From Halomonas sp. Y3 (GTDB lineage Bacteria > Pseudomonadota > Gammaproteobacteria > Pseudomonadales > Halomonadaceae): a DNA stretch of 64,000 nucleotides. Positions within the stretch are counted from its first letter, which is position 1. The number at the start of each line of letters is the position of its first letter. The stretch spans positions 3,286,001 through 3,350,000 of the forward strand of contig NZ_CP099975.1 of assembly GCF_024137965.1 (NCBI RefSeq), written 5' to 3'. Positions 17,801 to 26,712 of this stretch are shown here, piece after piece. Under the pieces are notes generated by a model, which saw only the letters and a program-made list of their open reading frames with translations, was not told the DNA's origin and ran no database searches. A program made the position numbers and the translations under genes.

Positions 17801-18964
17801 CTAGAGCGCCTCCTCGTAGACCACCGCCACATCGCGCTGGCTGGAGCGTCGCGGGTTGGTCAGGATGCAGGGGTCCTGCATGGCGTGACGGGTCAGCAGC
17901 GGCACGTCGCTGCTGCCGACGCCCACCTCGCCAAGCCGCCCGGAGAGGCCCACGGCGCGCTTCAGCTCGCCCAGGTGCGCCACCAGGCGCTGCTTCACCT
18001 GGCGCTGGGTCAGGCCGCGGCAGTCGATGCCCAGGGTCTCGGCCACCCGCATGAAGCGCTCGGGCGTGGCCTCGAAATTGTAGGCCACCACGTGCTCCAG
18101 CAGCATGGAGTTGCAGAGCCCGTGGGGCAGGTCGAGAAAGCCCCCGAGGCTATGGGACATGGCGTGCACCGCCCCCAGAATGGCATTGGAGAACGCCAGG
18201 CCCGCCTGCATGCTGCCCAGCATCACCTGAGCGCGCAGCTCGATATCGCCCGGGTTGGCCACCAGGGCGACCAGATGGCCATTGATCAGCCGCATCGCCT
18301 CCAGGGCATGGGCATCGGTGAGAGGCCCGCTGCCGGTGGAGACGAAGGCCTCGATGGCGTGCACCAGGGCATCGATGCCGGTGCAGGCGGTGAGAAAGGG
18401 GGTCATGGTGAGGGTGACGGCAGGGTCGATCAGCGACACGTCCGGCACCACCGACTTGCTGACGATGGAGAGTTTCAGGCGGCGGCTCTGGTCCGAGAGA
18501 ATCGCGAACTGGGAGATATCCGCCGAGGTGCCCGCCGTGGAGGGGATGAAGATCAGCGGCGGAATCGGCACCCGCAGGGTGTCGACCCCTTCGAAATCGA
18601 GGATATGGCCGTCATGGGCCACCACGATGCCGATACCCTTGGCGCAGTCCATGGGGCTGCCGCCGCCGATGGCGACAATGGCCTGACAGGCATGCTCGCG
18701 GTAGACCTCGGCCCCGGCCATCACCTCCTCGACTCGGGGGTTGGGCGAGACCGCCGTGAAGCGTCGGCTATGGATGCCGGCAGCGGCCAGGTCCGCCTCC
18801 ACTTCAGCGACCCAGCCCGCCGCGACTACGCCGGGGTCGGAGACCAGCAGGATGCGCTCGGCACCGAAGGTCTGGGCGTAGTTGGCCACGGCGTGACGGG
18901 AGCCCTCGCCGAAGATGATCTCGGGCGCCACGAACTTGCGCAGCGCCGTGATGCTGTGTGACAT
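17801..18964 (-). CDS. ercA: Iron-containing alcohol dehydrogenase family protein ErcA
   Basis: 387 residues. Type III alcohol dehydrogenase: the nucleotide-binding GGGSPMDCAKG and the metal segment HAMSHSLGGFLDLPHG with the expected His residues. It is orthologous by context to ErcA (P. aeruginosa), which takes part in regulation of ethanol oxidation, although a catalytic role is also possible. I prefer the ATG at 18964 (GGGGA upstream) over one 12 bases earlier. It lies 128 bases after pqqE, the largest gap in the pqq run, where a short GC hairpin (19058-19074) is present. Confidence 0.85.
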   Translation of the reverse strand: MSHSITALRKFVAPEIIFGEGSRHAVANYAQTFGAERILLVSDPGVVAAGWVAEVEADLAAAGIHSRRFTAVSPNPRVEEVMAGAEVYREHACQAIVAIGGGSPMDCAKGIGIVVAHDGHILDFEGVDTLRVPIPPLIFIPSTAGTSADISQFAILSDQSRRLKLSIVSKSVVPDVSLIDPAVTLTMTPFLTACTGIDALVHAIEAFVSTGSGPLTDAHALEAMRLINGHLVALVANPGDIELRAQVMLGSMQAGLAFSNAILGAVHAMSHSLGGFLDLPHGLCNSMLLEHVVAYNFEATPERFMRVAETLGIDCRGLTQRQVKQRLVAHLGELKRAVGLSGRLGEVGVGSSDVPLLTRHAMQDPCILTNPRRSSQRDVAVVYEEAL

Positions 18965-19092
18965 GGCGTTCCCCATGGGGTTGTCGTTATTGTACCCGGC
19001 GCCTTGCCGCTCGCCGGGTCGTCAGGGGTCAGTGCGGCAACGATGCCATGGTAGGGTGCGGCCACTCCGGCCGCCTTACACCCTTGGTCGGG

Positions 19093-20229
19093 CTATCCCC
19101 GCCAGATCAGACGCGAGTTGGCGCTGTTGCGGGCGGTGAGGTGCTCCAGCGGTGGCGAGCGGTGCGCCGCCTCCGCGCAGGCCTCCTCGATCAGCCGGTG
19201 CTCGGGGGACTTGCTGCAGACCGGGTCGGCAGCGGCGGGGTCGCCGGTCAGCAGGTAGGCCTGGCAGCGGCAGCCGCCGTAGTCCTGATGGCGCTCGTCG
19301 CAGCTGCGGCAGGGAGCCTTCATCCAGCCGTCGCCGCGAAAGCGATTGAAGGCCTCGCTGCGATGCCAGACCGCCTCAAGCGAGGCGTCGCGCACGTTGG
19401 GAAAGGTCATGGGCAGCTCTCGGGCGCTGTGGCACGGCAACACAGCACCGTCCGGCGCCACGGTCATGAAGATCGCTCCCCAGCCCCCCATGCAGGCCTT
19501 GGGCCGCTCGGCGTAGTAGTCGGGCACCACGAAGAGCAGACGCATCTCGCGCCCCCTGGCCGCGAGGCGCTCGCGCCACGCCTGGGTCACCGCCTCGGCC
19601 CGGGCCACCTGCTCGCGACTCGGCAGCAGGCCATCACGGTTGAGCCTCGCCCAGCCGTAGTACTGACAGGTGGCCAGCTCCACGGCGTCGGCGCCCAGTT
19701 CGTCACACAGGGCGATCAGCCGATCGACATCGTCGATGTTGTGGCGATGCAGCACCACGTTGAGCACCATGGGGTAGCCCGCCGCCTTGACCGCCCGAGC
19801 CATGGCCAGCTTGCGCCCGTGGGCCTTGGCGGAGCCCGCCACCGCGGCGGACACCTCCTCGTCGGCGGCCTGCAGGCTGATCTGAATATGATCCAGCCCG
19901 GCATCGCGCAGCGCCGCGATGCGCGCCTCGTTGAGGCCCACGCCGGAAGTGATGAGGTTGGTGTAGAAGCCCAGCTCCCGGGCCTCGCTCACCAGCGCCT
20001 CGAGGTCCTGACGCACCAGCGGCTCGCCGCCGGAGAAGCCCAGCTGGGCGGCTCCCAGCGCCCGTGCTTCGCGCAGCACGCCGCGCCACTGCTCGGTGGA
20101 GAGCTCCTCGCCATGGCGGGCGTAGTCGACGGGATTGGAGCAGTAGGGACACTGCAGGGGGCAGCGATAGGTCAGCTCCGCCAGCAGCCAGAGCGGCGCA
20201 CCGGCGGAAAGTTCGGCATGGGTCCTCAT
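19093..20229 (-). CDS. pqqE: PqqE, radical SAM PqqA peptide cyclase
   Basis: 378 residues. The radical-SAM cluster motif CPLQCPYC (C23, C27, C30) is followed by [12 protein letters not shown]-terminal SPASM-like region carries the auxiliary-cluster cysteines ([29 protein letters not shown]). It forms the Glu-Tyr carbon-carbon crosslink in PqqA with PqqD as chaperone. The start codon overlaps the pqqD stop (ATGA). Confidence 0.95.
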   Translation of the reverse strand: MRTHAELSAGAPLWLLAELTYRCPLQCPYCSNPVDYARHGEELSTEQWRGVLREARALGAAQLGFSGGEPLVRQDLEALVSEARELGFYTNLITSGVGLNEARIAALRDAGLDHIQISLQAADEEVSAAVAGSAKAHGRKLAMARAVKAAGYPMVLNVVLHRHNIDDVDRLIALCDELGADAVELATCQYYGWARLNRDGLLPSREQVARAEAVTQAWRERLAARGREMRLLFVVPDYYAERPKACMGGWGAIFMTVAPDGAVLPCHSARELPMTFPNVRDASLEAVWHRSEAFNRFRGDGWMKAPCRSCDERHQDYGGCRCQAYLLTGDPAAADPVCSKSPEHRLIEEACAEAAHRSPPLEHLTARNSANSRLIWRG

Positions 20230-20501
20230 GGGGTCACCTCGCGCAGCCAGCCCTGGCGGCAGGCATCGTTCAGGAAATCGTCGACGTCATCCGCCACGCC
20301 GCCGGCCGCCGGAAAACGCGCATCGAGCTCGGCCACGATGGCCGCCTGATCACGCCGGCCGTCCACCAGCGCGAGGATGGCGCCGGCGCTGTCGTTGAGC
20401 TGCACCATCCCCTCGGGGTAGAGCAGCACATGGCGCTGCTGGGCGGGCTCCCACTGCAGCCGCCAGCCGGGGCGCAGCGACAGGATACGGGCAAGGTTCA
20501 T
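20226..20501 (-). CDS. pqqD: PqqD, PqqA-binding chaperone
   Basis: 91 residues, the usual size. It has the RRE-type winged helix-turn-helix fold, with the [16 protein letters not shown] segment typical of PqqD. It presents the PqqA peptide to PqqE. It overlaps pqqC upstream and pqqE downstream by four bases each, so the three are translationally coupled. Confidence 0.93.
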   Translation of the reverse strand: MNLARILSLRPGWRLQWEPAQQRHVLLYPEGMVQLNDSAGAILALVDGRRDQAAIVAELDARFPAAGGVADDVDDFLNDACRQGWLREVTP

Positions 20502-21301
20502 GAGAGCCCCCGGTGGTAGACGCGCCGGTCGGTGACGCTGTGGTAGGGCGGACGGCCGAGCTGATAGGCCAGGGTCATGGCGTCCAGCATGCTCCACAGC
20601 ACGTCGAGCTTGAACTGCAGGATCCCCAGGGCCCGCTGCTGCCTCTCGGCGGTGTCGCAGACGGCCAGCGCCACCTCCAGACCGTGCTCCACGTCGCGCC
20701 GTGCCTCCTTGAGACGCTTGCGGAAGTAGCCGTAACCGGAGGCGTCGATCCAGGGATAGTGCTGCGGCCAGGTGTCGAGGCGACTCTGGTGGGCCTGGGG
20801 CGCAAACAGCTCGGTCAGCGAGGAGATCGCCGCCTCCTCCCAGGACGCCCGGCGCACGAAGTTGACGTAGGCATCCACGGCAAAACGCACGCCAGGCAGC
20901 ACGTGCTCCTGGGACCAGAGCGCCTCGCGGCTGAGCCCCACCGCCTCGCCCAGGGCGAGCCAGGCCTCGATGCCGCCGTCGTCGCCGGCGTGACCGTCAT
21001 GGTCCAGCAGCCGCTGTATCCAGCGCCGCCGGGTGGGCGCATCGTGGCAGTTGGCCAGCAGGGCGGCATCCTTCTGGGGAATCATCACCTGGTAGTAGAA
21101 GCGGTTGGCCACCCAGCCGCGGATCTGCTCCGGGGTGGCGCGACCGGCCGCCATGTCCACCTGATAGGGGTGATGAATATGGTAGTAGTCGCCCTTGGCC
21201 ATCAGCGCCGCGCGAAAATCATCCGCCGACAGCGGCGACCGGGCGACGCCCGTCTCGGGGCCCGCTCGCGTGGCGCAGGGGTCTGTCCGGGTATTCAGCA
21301 T
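20498..21301 (-). CDS. pqqC: PqqC, PQQ synthase
   Basis: 267 residues, an all-helical TenA-like oxidase that performs the final ring closure and eight-electron oxidation to PQQ. Signature segments are [25 protein letters not shown] and YGYFRKRL. It has about 20 extra residues at the N-terminus compared with short forms. It sits 39 bases after pqqB and overlaps pqqD. Confidence 0.95.
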   Translation of the reverse strand: MLNTRTDPCATRAGPETGVARSPLSADDFRAALMAKGDYYHIHHPYQVDMAAGRATPEQIRGWVANRFYYQVMIPQKDAALLANCHDAPTRRRWIQRLLDHDGHAGDDGGIEAWLALGEAVGLSREALWSQEHVLPGVRFAVDAYVNFVRRASWEEAAISSLTELFAPQAHQSRLDTWPQHYPWIDASGYGYFRKRLKEARRDVEHGLEVALAVCDTAERQQRALGILQFKLDVLWSMLDAMTLAYQLGRPPYHSVTDRRVYHRGLS

Positions 21302-21340
21302 GGCGTAATCTCCCTCTCCTGTTGCTTGCAGCCGGAGGCG

Positions 21341-22270
21341 TCACAGCATCAGTCGCATGCCGTCGAAGGCGACCTCGATGCCGTGCTCCTCGAGCACCCG
21401 GCGCTCTGCCGAACCTTCGTCGAGAATCGGGTTGGTATTGTTGATATGAATCAGGATGCGGCGGGTGGCGGCAGGCAGCGCATCCAGCTCGGCGATCATG
21501 CCGTGCTCGCCGGCCAGGGCCAGGTGCCCCATGGCCTCGCCGGTGGAGGTGCCGACCCCCAGGCGCTGCATCTCGTCGTCGTGCCAGAGGGTGCCGTCCA
21601 CCAGCACGCAGTCGGCACGCTGCATCAGCTCGCGCACGGCATCGTCGGGCCGCCCCAGGCCAGGGCCGTAGAAGAGGCTCAGCCCCGAGAGGCGATCCTC
21701 GAACAGCAGCCCAAGATTATCCCCCACCCCGGGGGCGCCGCGGCGCGGCGAGTAGGGTGGGGCGTTGCTGTTCAGGGCCAGGGCGGTGATGGCCAGGCCG
21801 GGACAGCTGGGCACCGTGAAGGTCACCCGCTCGCGCCCCTCCTCCAGGGCGATGGGGCGCCAGCTCAGTCCGCCCTGCCAGTGCGCCAGCATGGGAAAGA
21901 GCGGGAAGCCCTGGCTCAGATCCTCGTGCACCCGGGGCGTGCACCAGACATCCAGCGGGCACCCCTCGCGCAGGGAGAGCAGACCGGTAACGTGATCGAT
22001 CTGGGCATCCACCAGCAGCACCTCGGCGATGCCGCTGTCGCGCAGGCCGCGTCGCGGAAAGAGCTCAGGGGTTGTGTTCAGCTGAGCGCGGATATCCGGA
22101 GAGGCGTTGCACAGCAGCCAGCGCTGGCCATCCATGCTGACGGCAATGGAGGACTGGGTTCGCGGGGTCAGGCCGGGCCTGCCCTGACGCACCCCCTGGC
22201 AGTTGGGGCAGTTGCAGTTCCACTGCGGAAAACCGCCACCCGCTGCCGATCCGAGCACGATAAGCTGCAT
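21341..22270 (-). CDS. pqqB: PqqB, metallo-beta-lactamase-fold PQQ biosynthesis hydroxylase
   Basis: 309 residues, full length. It begins [19 protein letters not shown], with the CNCPNC zinc segment, and has [16 protein letters not shown] and HINNTNPIL. It acts on the crosslinked Glu-Tyr intermediate (tyrosine hydroxylation). The ATG follows GAGG by seven bases. The leader between pqqA and pqqB is unusual; see the separate repeat and hairpin entries. Confidence 0.95.
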   Translation of the reverse strand: MQLIVLGSAAGGGFPQWNCNCPNCQGVRQGRPGLTPRTQSSIAVSMDGQRWLLCNASPDIRAQLNTTPELFPRRGLRDSGIAEVLLVDAQIDHVTGLLSLREGCPLDVWCTPRVHEDLSQGFPLFPMLAHWQGGLSWRPIALEEGRERVTFTVPSCPGLAITALALNSNAPPYSPRRGAPGVGDNLGLLFEDRLSGLSLFYGPGLGRPDDAVRELMQRADCVLVDGTLWHDDEMQRLGVGTSTGEAMGHLALAGEHGMIAELDALPAATRRILIHINNTNPILDEGSAERRVLEEHGIEVAFDGMRLML

Positions 22271-22291
22271 GGTGATGCCTCACGTTGTTGT

Positions 22292-22340
22292 TGTTCGAGG
22301 TCGTTATTCGACATCGTTGTTCGATGTCGTGGTTCGTTCG
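22292..22340 (-). repeat. 13-bp imperfect tandem repeats between pqqA and pqqB
   Basis: Three complete 13-base units (22292-22304, 22305-22317, 22318-22330; on the plus strand they read TGTTCGAGGTCGT, TATTCGACATCGT and TGTTCGATGTCGT) are followed by a partial copy to 22340. They lie in the untranslated spacer between the strong pqqA hairpin and the pqqB ribosome-binding site. Confidence 0.8.
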
Positions 22341-22365
22341 GGCCGGCCCCCGGCTGGGGCCGGCC
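22341..22365 (-). terminator. Hairpin after pqqA (attenuator or processing stem)
   Basis: A perfect 10-bp inverted repeat (22341-22350 with 22356-22365) and five-base loop start eight bases past the pqqA stop. The absence of a T tract argues for partial termination or mRNA stabilisation. It would give more pqqA than pqqBCDE message, as needed for a peptide precursor. Confidence 0.65.
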
Positions 22366-22372
22366 GGCGGGC

Positions 22373-22444
22373 TCAGCGGTTGGCGATGTAGAGGGTCACC
22401 TCGAAGCCGAGACGCAGGTCGGTATAGTCGGGCTTGATCCACAT
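22373..22444 (-). CDS. pqqA: PqqA, precursor peptide of PQQ
   Basis: A 23-residue ribosomally made peptide. The conserved core [11 protein letters not shown] contains Glu15 and Tyr19 (E-x3-Y), the two residues that become the PQQ skeleton. AGGAGAAGG precedes the ATG at 22444. It is first in the leftward pqq operon, followed by a strong hairpin. Confidence 0.95.
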   Translation of the reverse strand: MWIKPDYTDLRLGFEVTLYIANR

Positions 22445-22582
22445 GGTCCTTCTCCTGTTTTCTACTTGTCATGGGTGTTGGCAGCTGCCATTCACAGTTA
22501 AGCATCGGTGGGGGGACACGCATGCAGTACTTTGGAAGGAGCCCCCCTCCTCTCTTGGTTCCATCCCCGCACAGGACGTCCC

Positions 22583-23446
22583 ATGCCTCCCTCGACTTCG
22601 ATCGTGCTCCTCGACAACGGCTCCCTGCGCCCCCAGGCAACCCTCAACCTGCGCCGCCTGGCCGAGGCGCTCTCCGCGGCCTGCGGCGTGCCGGTGGAGG
22701 CCGCCTCGCTGCTGCACTCCCACAAGATTCCCGCCGAGGCGCTCGGCGGCGAGAAGGCCGTCACCCTGGGCCCGCTGGCCGAGCGGCTGGCGGCAGAGGG
22801 CGCCACCGAGCTGATCATCCTGCCGCTCTTCTTCGGCCCCAGCCAGGCGCTGACCCGCTACCTGCCCGAGCGCCTGGCGGAGGTCCAGGCCCGCTACCCG
22901 GCGCTCGCCGTCACGGTAGCGCGGCCCCTGGTGGATACCCTCGGCGGCGTGGACCTGCGCCTGGCGCAGCTGCTGGCCGACAATGTGCGCGAGGCCATGA
23001 CAGGAGCGCGCCGCCCCACGGTGGTGCTGGTGGACCACGGCAGCCCCATTCCCGAGGTGGCGGCGGTGCGCAACTACCTGGCAGGCCAGCTGAGCGCCCT
23101 GCTCGCCGAGGAGGCCGAGCGCGTCACCTTCGCCTCCATGGAGCGCCGGGACGGCGATGAGTACCGCTTCAACGAGCCGCTGCTGGAGACCCTGCTGGCC
23201 GCCCCTGAGCTTGCCGGGCGCGAGGTGGTCCTGGCGATGCTGTTCCTCTCGCCGGGCCGCCACGCCGGCGAGGGGGGCGATATCGCCGAGATCTGCGCGG
23301 CGGCCATGGCCGCCTCGCCGGGCCTGACGGTGAGGCCCAGCCGGCTGGTGGGCGAGCATGACGGCCTGGTCGCGCTCCTCGCCGCTCGCCTCGAGGAGGG
23401 GCAGCGCGGCGCGCCGCTGCTGCTGGCGCTGCCGGCGTCGGGCTAG
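22583..23446 (+). CDS. CbiX/SirB-like chelatase-domain protein
   Basis: 287 residues. Two CbiX-type half domains are visible: LLDNGSLRPQATLNL with LIILPLFFGPSQALTRYLPERL, then VVLVDHGSPIPEVAAVRNYL with LAMLFLSPGRHAGEGGDI. The His of class II chelatases is present in the second half (DHGS, SPGRHAGEGGD), while the first half has DNGS. Such proteins insert metal into tetrapyrroles, but no tetrapyrrole genes lie nearby, so the substrate is unknown. It is divergent from pqqA, 138 bases away, and its stop overlaps the oppositely oriented methyltransferase stop. Confidence 0.7.
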   Translation: MPPSTSIVLLDNGSLRPQATLNLRRLAEALSAACGVPVEAASLLHSHKIPAEALGGEKAVTLGPLAERLAAEGATELIILPLFFGPSQALTRYLPERLAEVQARYPALAVTVARPLVDTLGGVDLRLAQLLADNVREAMTGARRPTVVLVDHGSPIPEVAAVRNYLAGQLSALLAEEAERVTFASMERRDGDEYRFNEPLLETLLAAPELAGREVVLAMLFLSPGRHAGEGGDIAEICAAAMAASPGLTVRPSRLVGEHDGLVALLAARLEEGQRGAPLLLALPASG

Positions 23447-24195
23447 TCGCTGCCGGGCGCCACGCCGATGAAGAGGCGCATGGGGTACTCCCCCTCGGCG
23501 ATCATGAAGGGTTCGTAGATGCCCTCGAGGTCCTGCTGGTGGAGCTCCAGCCCCTGGTCGCGGAAGGTCTGCTCCCAGGTCGCCTGGGTAAAGAGCCCCA
23601 GCCGGTGGTGATCCACCTGGACATCCAGCTCGCCCCCCTGACGAATCAGGAACACCAGCACGGCCTCGTACTGCTCGTCGCCGGGGGGCAGCACGTGGTT
23701 GTTCTCCAGCAGGGTGACGTGGATACCGTCGCGCTCGCCCACGTAAGCGAAGTTGTTGTCGTGGAACAGCTCCCGGGGCTTGGTCACCACCAGCAGGGCG
23801 CCGCCGGGCCGCAGGTGGTGGCGGGCGGTCTCGAAGGCCAGGACCAGGTCGTCGCGGCTGGCCATGTAGTCGATGCTGTCGGGGATCACCACGGCGTCGA
23901 ACTGACGCCCCAGGCGAACGCTGCGCATGTCGCCCTGGTGGTACTCCACCTCGGGGTTGGCGCGCCGAGCCAGCCGCAGCATGGCGTTATTGAGGTCCAC
24001 CCCGGTCAGGGAGAAGTGGCGCTTCAGGGCGCGGTCGTGGGCGCCGGCGCCGCAGCCCAGGTGCAACACCTCGCGAACCGGCCGCCGGGCGTGCTCCTCC
24101 ATGAGGCGGTGATAGGTGGCCACCTCCTCCTCGACCCCCTGGGGGTCCTCGAGCCACGCCTCGGTCCAGGCCAGCTCGTCATAGGCTTTCCACAT
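23443..24195 (-). CDS. Class I SAM-dependent methyltransferase
   Basis: 250 residues. Motif I VLHLGCGAGAHD, then LTGVDLNNAMLRLAR and the acidic motif IPDSIDYM, define a Rossmann methyltransferase. The substrate is unknown. The start at ATG 24195 has GAGGAGC eight bases upstream. It converges on the CbiX-like gene with a four-base overlap of stops. It follows the C45-family hydrolase gene by 37 bases on the same strand, so the two may be co-transcribed. Confidence 0.75.
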   Translation of the reverse strand: MWKAYDELAWTEAWLEDPQGVEEEVATYHRLMEEHARRPVREVLHLGCGAGAHDRALKRHFSLTGVDLNNAMLRLARRANPEVEYHQGDMRSVRLGRQFDAVVIPDSIDYMASRDDLVLAFETARHHLRPGGALLVVTKPRELFHDNNFAYVGERDGIHVTLLENNHVLPPGDEQYEAVLVFLIRQGGELDVQVDHHRLGLFTQATWEQTFRDQGLELHQQDLEGIYEPFMIAEGEYPMRLFIGVAPGSD

Positions 24196-24232
24196 GGTCG
24201 CGCTCCTCGTCGGCACGGTTGATCGATACCCT

Positions 24233-25264
24233 CTACCCTGCGCCACTCCCCTGCCGGATGCCAGCCTCGCCGGGAACCTGAATGCGCCAGGTCACGCCCT
24301 GCGCCGCTATCCGAAAGAGCGCGGTGGCCAGGGTGTTCTCCTCGTCCGGGTCATCCGGGTCCCGGCGCAGGACCGGCAGCCCCTCCCCGCCGGTGTCATG
24401 CAGCAGGGCCAGGGGGTCACGCACCCCGGCGGCGAGCAGCGCCTCGCCGCGGCGCTGACGATCTGCCGAGGAGTCGGTGATCACCTGGGGCAGATCGAGC
24501 CGGAGGCAGTGGTTGGCGTGCAGGGCCGGCCCCTCGAGGCGCCGCCAGGCGCAACGGCCGGCCCCCACCTCGGCGCTGGCTACCTCGATCCTTCCTCCTT
24601 CGCCCCGGCCCGCCAGGGTGAAGTGGAAGCCGCCGCCGGCCGGGGCGGACTCGAGCAGCGCCCGGGCCGCGGGCAGGTCCGGCTGGCGCAGCAGCTCGCG
24701 ACTGAGCACCATCCGCGGCAGCTCGGGCAGGACGCCGCTCAGGCGCAGGTTATTGACCGTCACCACCAGGCCCGCCTCGGTGACGCTGAAGGTATGCCCC
24801 GGCAGCGAGCCCGGGTAGCAGAAGCCGAGCAGCGCCGGCTGGCCGGGCGGCGCCAGCCGCGCCAGGAAGCACTCACCGTCCAGGCAGGGCAGGCCATCCT
24901 CGTTGTGGGCGATCAGCGGCTCGGGGCCCGGCAGTACCAGGGTGGTACAGCCGTCCGGCACGCCGGCCAGCAGATCGCCGCGGCAGTTCCAGGCCGCCAC
25001 CTCACCAAGCGGCAGCGCCAGCCCCTCGGCGAGCCCCTCGAGCTCCTCCATCACCCAGGGCAGCCGCTCGGCGGTGGCGGCCAGCAGTCGCTGCACCCGG
25101 GCGGTGTGACGGGGAGCGGTCACCTCCCGCCACAGGGGCGTGGCCAACAGCCGCTCGTGCACGGCGCGCCTCCCTCGGCGCCCCAGCGCCAGGCCGAGCT
25201 CCCGATGGCTGCCGCCGGCCTCGAGCCAGCCCAGCCGGCTGGGACTTTCCTGCTGATCTGTCAT
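24233..25264 (-). CDS. C45-family self-cleaving acyltransferase/amidohydrolase
   Basis: 343 residues. The layout is that of Ntn-type peptidase C45 (isopenicillin N acyltransferase-like). The probable self-processing site is DGCTTLV, which would expose Cys106 as N-terminal nucleophile. Downstream are AHNEDGLP and VTVNNLRLSG, with the conserved Asn residues of the family. The natural substrate in bacteria is unclear (amides, acyl amino acids). AAGAGG lies ahead of the ATG at 25264. It is cytoplasmic; no signal peptide is visible. A second, unrelated Ntn amide hydrolase is at 58327-59355. Confidence 0.75.
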   Translation of the reverse strand: MTDQQESPSRLGWLEAGGSHRELGLALGRRGRRAVHERLLATPLWREVTAPRHTARVQRLLAATAERLPWVMEELEGLAEGLALPLGEVAAWNCRGDLLAGVPDGCTTLVLPGPEPLIAHNEDGLPCLDGECFLARLAPPGQPALLGFCYPGSLPGHTFSVTEAGLVVTVNNLRLSGVLPELPRMVLSRELLRQPDLPAARALLESAPAGGGFHFTLAGRGEGGRIEVASAEVGAGRCAWRRLEGPALHANHCLRLDLPQVITDSSADRQRRGEALLAAGVRDPLALLHDTGGEGLPVLRRDPDDPDEENTLATALFRIAAQGVTWRIQVPGEAGIRQGSGAG

Positions 25265-25496
25265 GACGCCTCTTCCCGGCAGTTGAATGGAAACGCTTTT
25301 AAAAATAAAAGGCGAAAGGCTTTGACCCACCGATGGATACGTGACACCGTGTCTGCAGTTGGTTGGCAAGCAGCATGGTTTCAGCAGCATTCGAATTCTT
25401 TCGGCAGCCTGACATTATCTCCCTTGTTCTACCCGCTACTCATCTGGGTAATACCAGGAATATCGTAAGGCGCTCAGCGCGAAAGGATTTATTATC

Positions 25497-25700
25497 ATGG
25501 CAACTGGCACCGTCAAGTGGTTCAACGATTCCAAGGGTTTCGGCTTCATTTCTCCGTCCGACGGCAGCGATGATGTCTTTGCTCACTTCTCCGAGATTCA
25601 GTCCGAAGGCTTCAAGTCCCTGCAGGAAGGTCAGAGCGTCTCTTTTGACGTGACCCAGGGCAAGAAAGGCCTTCAGGCGTCGAACATCAAGGCGCTCTGA
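25497..25700 (+). CDS. Cold-shock domain protein (CspA family)
   Basis: 67 residues, a single cold-shock domain. RNP1 is KGFGFI and RNP2 is VFAHF, with the usual GTVKWFND start. It binds single-stranded RNA or DNA. Codon use is AT-richer and typical of a highly expressed gene. The 232-base leader (25265-25496) may contain a long 5' UTR, as is known for csp messages, but I could not define a promoter or cold box in it. Confidence 0.95.
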   Translation: MATGTVKWFNDSKGFGFISPSDGSDDVFAHFSEIQSEGFKSLQEGQSVSFDVTQGKKGLQASNIKAL

Positions 25701-25741
25701 GCCCCGCTCGGAACACGCCTCTCGAGCCTCGGCTCGACCAG

Positions 25742-25774
25742 CAGGGCCCGCCTAGGCGGGCCCTGTTGCGTTTT
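25742..25774 (+). terminator. Terminator of the cold-shock gene
   Basis: An 11-bp perfect stem (25742-25752 with 25755-25765) has a two-base loop and is followed by TTGCGTTTT. It starts 41 bases after the stop codon. Confidence 0.85.
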
Positions 25775-25797
25775 ATGGCACCCGTTTTATGGCACCA
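25770..25797 (+). repeat. 14-bp tandem duplication at the terminator tail
   Basis: GTTTTATGGCACC is present twice in tandem (25770-25783 and 25784-25797), differing only in the last base of the unit. The first copy includes the terminator's T run. It is probably a slippage duplication. It generates an ATG at 25797 that could be mistaken for the start of the next gene. Confidence 0.8.
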
Positions 25798-25838
25798 TGG
25801 TGCGGCGCCATCTTGCCCCACACACGCCGGGAGGAGAC

Positions 25839-26051
25839 GTGAAGCCCGAAGACCTGCTGACCCTGGTGCGCATGCCCATGCCCTACGGCAAGTATGCCGG
25901 CCGCTTGATCGCCGACCTGCCCGGCCCCTACCTGGCGTGGTTCGCCCGGGAGGGCTTTCCCGACGGCGAGCTGGGCCGGCTGCTCGCCCTGATGCACGAG
26001 ATCGACCACAACGGCCTGGGCGAGCTGCTCACGCCGCTGCGCCGTCGCTGA
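25839..26051 (+). CDS. DUF3820 family protein
   Basis: 70 residues. The conserved core MPMPYGKYAGRLIADLP with WFAREGFP and GELGRLLALMHEI is the DUF3820 signature; the function is unknown. I chose the GTG at 25839 because it is directly behind GGAGGAG and gives the usual family start (KPEDLL). An ATG at 25797 arises from a tandem duplication and would add a non-conserved leader. The next gene starts 17 bases downstream. Confidence 0.75.
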   Translation: MKPEDLLTLVRMPMPYGKYAGRLIADLPGPYLAWFAREGFPDGELGRLLALMHEIDHNGLGELLTPLRRR

Positions 26052-26068
26052 ACCACGAGGAGCCCCCT

Positions 26069-26482
26069 ATGCTGCGTATTTCCAACAGCGTGGAGCTTGG
26101 CGACTGGGAGATCGAGCTCAACGCGATCCGCGCCCAGGGCGCCGGTGGCCAGAACGTCAACAAGGTGGCCTCCGCCATCCACCTGCGTTTCGACATCCAC
26201 CGCTCCAGCCTGCCGCCCTTCTACAAGGAGCGGCTGCTGGCGCTCACCGACCAGCGCATCACCCAGGACGGGGTGGTGATCATCAAGGCCCAGCGCTTCC
26301 GCACCCAGGAGCAAAACCGCGAGGACGCCCTGGCGCGGCTGCGCGAGCTGATCCGCGAGGCGGTGAAGCAGCAGCGGGCGCGCAAGCCCACCAAGCCGAC
26401 CCGCGCCGCCAAGCGCAAGCGGGTCGACGCCAAGACCCGCAAGGGCAGGACCAAGGCACTGCGCGGGAAGGTGACCGAATGA
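26069..26482 (+). CDS. arfB: ArfB-type ribosome rescue peptidyl-tRNA hydrolase
   Basis: 137 residues. The release-factor domain carries GAGGQNVNK with the catalytic GGQ at residues 26-28, and the long basic tail (KPTKPTRAAKRKR and beyond) is the C-terminal helix that senses the empty mRNA channel. It hydrolyses peptidyl-tRNA on stalled ribosomes. Its end overlaps the next gene (ATGA). Confidence 0.92.
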   Translation: MLRISNSVELGDWEIELNAIRAQGAGGQNVNKVASAIHLRFDIHRSSLPPFYKERLLALTDQRITQDGVVIIKAQRFRTQEQNREDALARLRELIREAVKQQRARKPTKPTRAAKRKRVDAKTRKGRTKALRGKVTE

Positions 26483-26712
26483 GCCAGCACGAGCCCCCTG
26501 CCTCCGGGCGCCCCCCCTCCCCCTGCATCAAGGTGTGTCGCCCGGTGGGTGACACCTGCCTCGGCTGCTGGCGCACCCTGGACGAGATCGCCCGCTGGTC
26601 GCGGATGGACGACGCCGAGCGCGAGGAGGTCTGGCAGCGGCTGGACGCCCAGGCCCGGCGGGCCGCCGACGCAAAGGAGGCCGAACGGCAGGCCGAGGCT
26701 CAGCGCGGCTGA
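26479..26712 (+). CDS. DUF1289 family small protein
   Basis: 77 residues. It has the conserved cysteine pattern PSPCIKVCRPVGDTCLGCWRT (split here as CIKVC and CLGC) with IARW downstream, a putative metal-binding module. The function is unknown. It is translationally coupled to arfB, and its 3' end overlaps the oppositely oriented acyltransferase gene by 13 bases. Confidence 0.82.
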   Translation: MSQHEPPASGRPPSPCIKVCRPVGDTCLGCWRTLDEIARWSRMDDAEREEVWQRLDAQARRAADAKEAERQAEAQRG

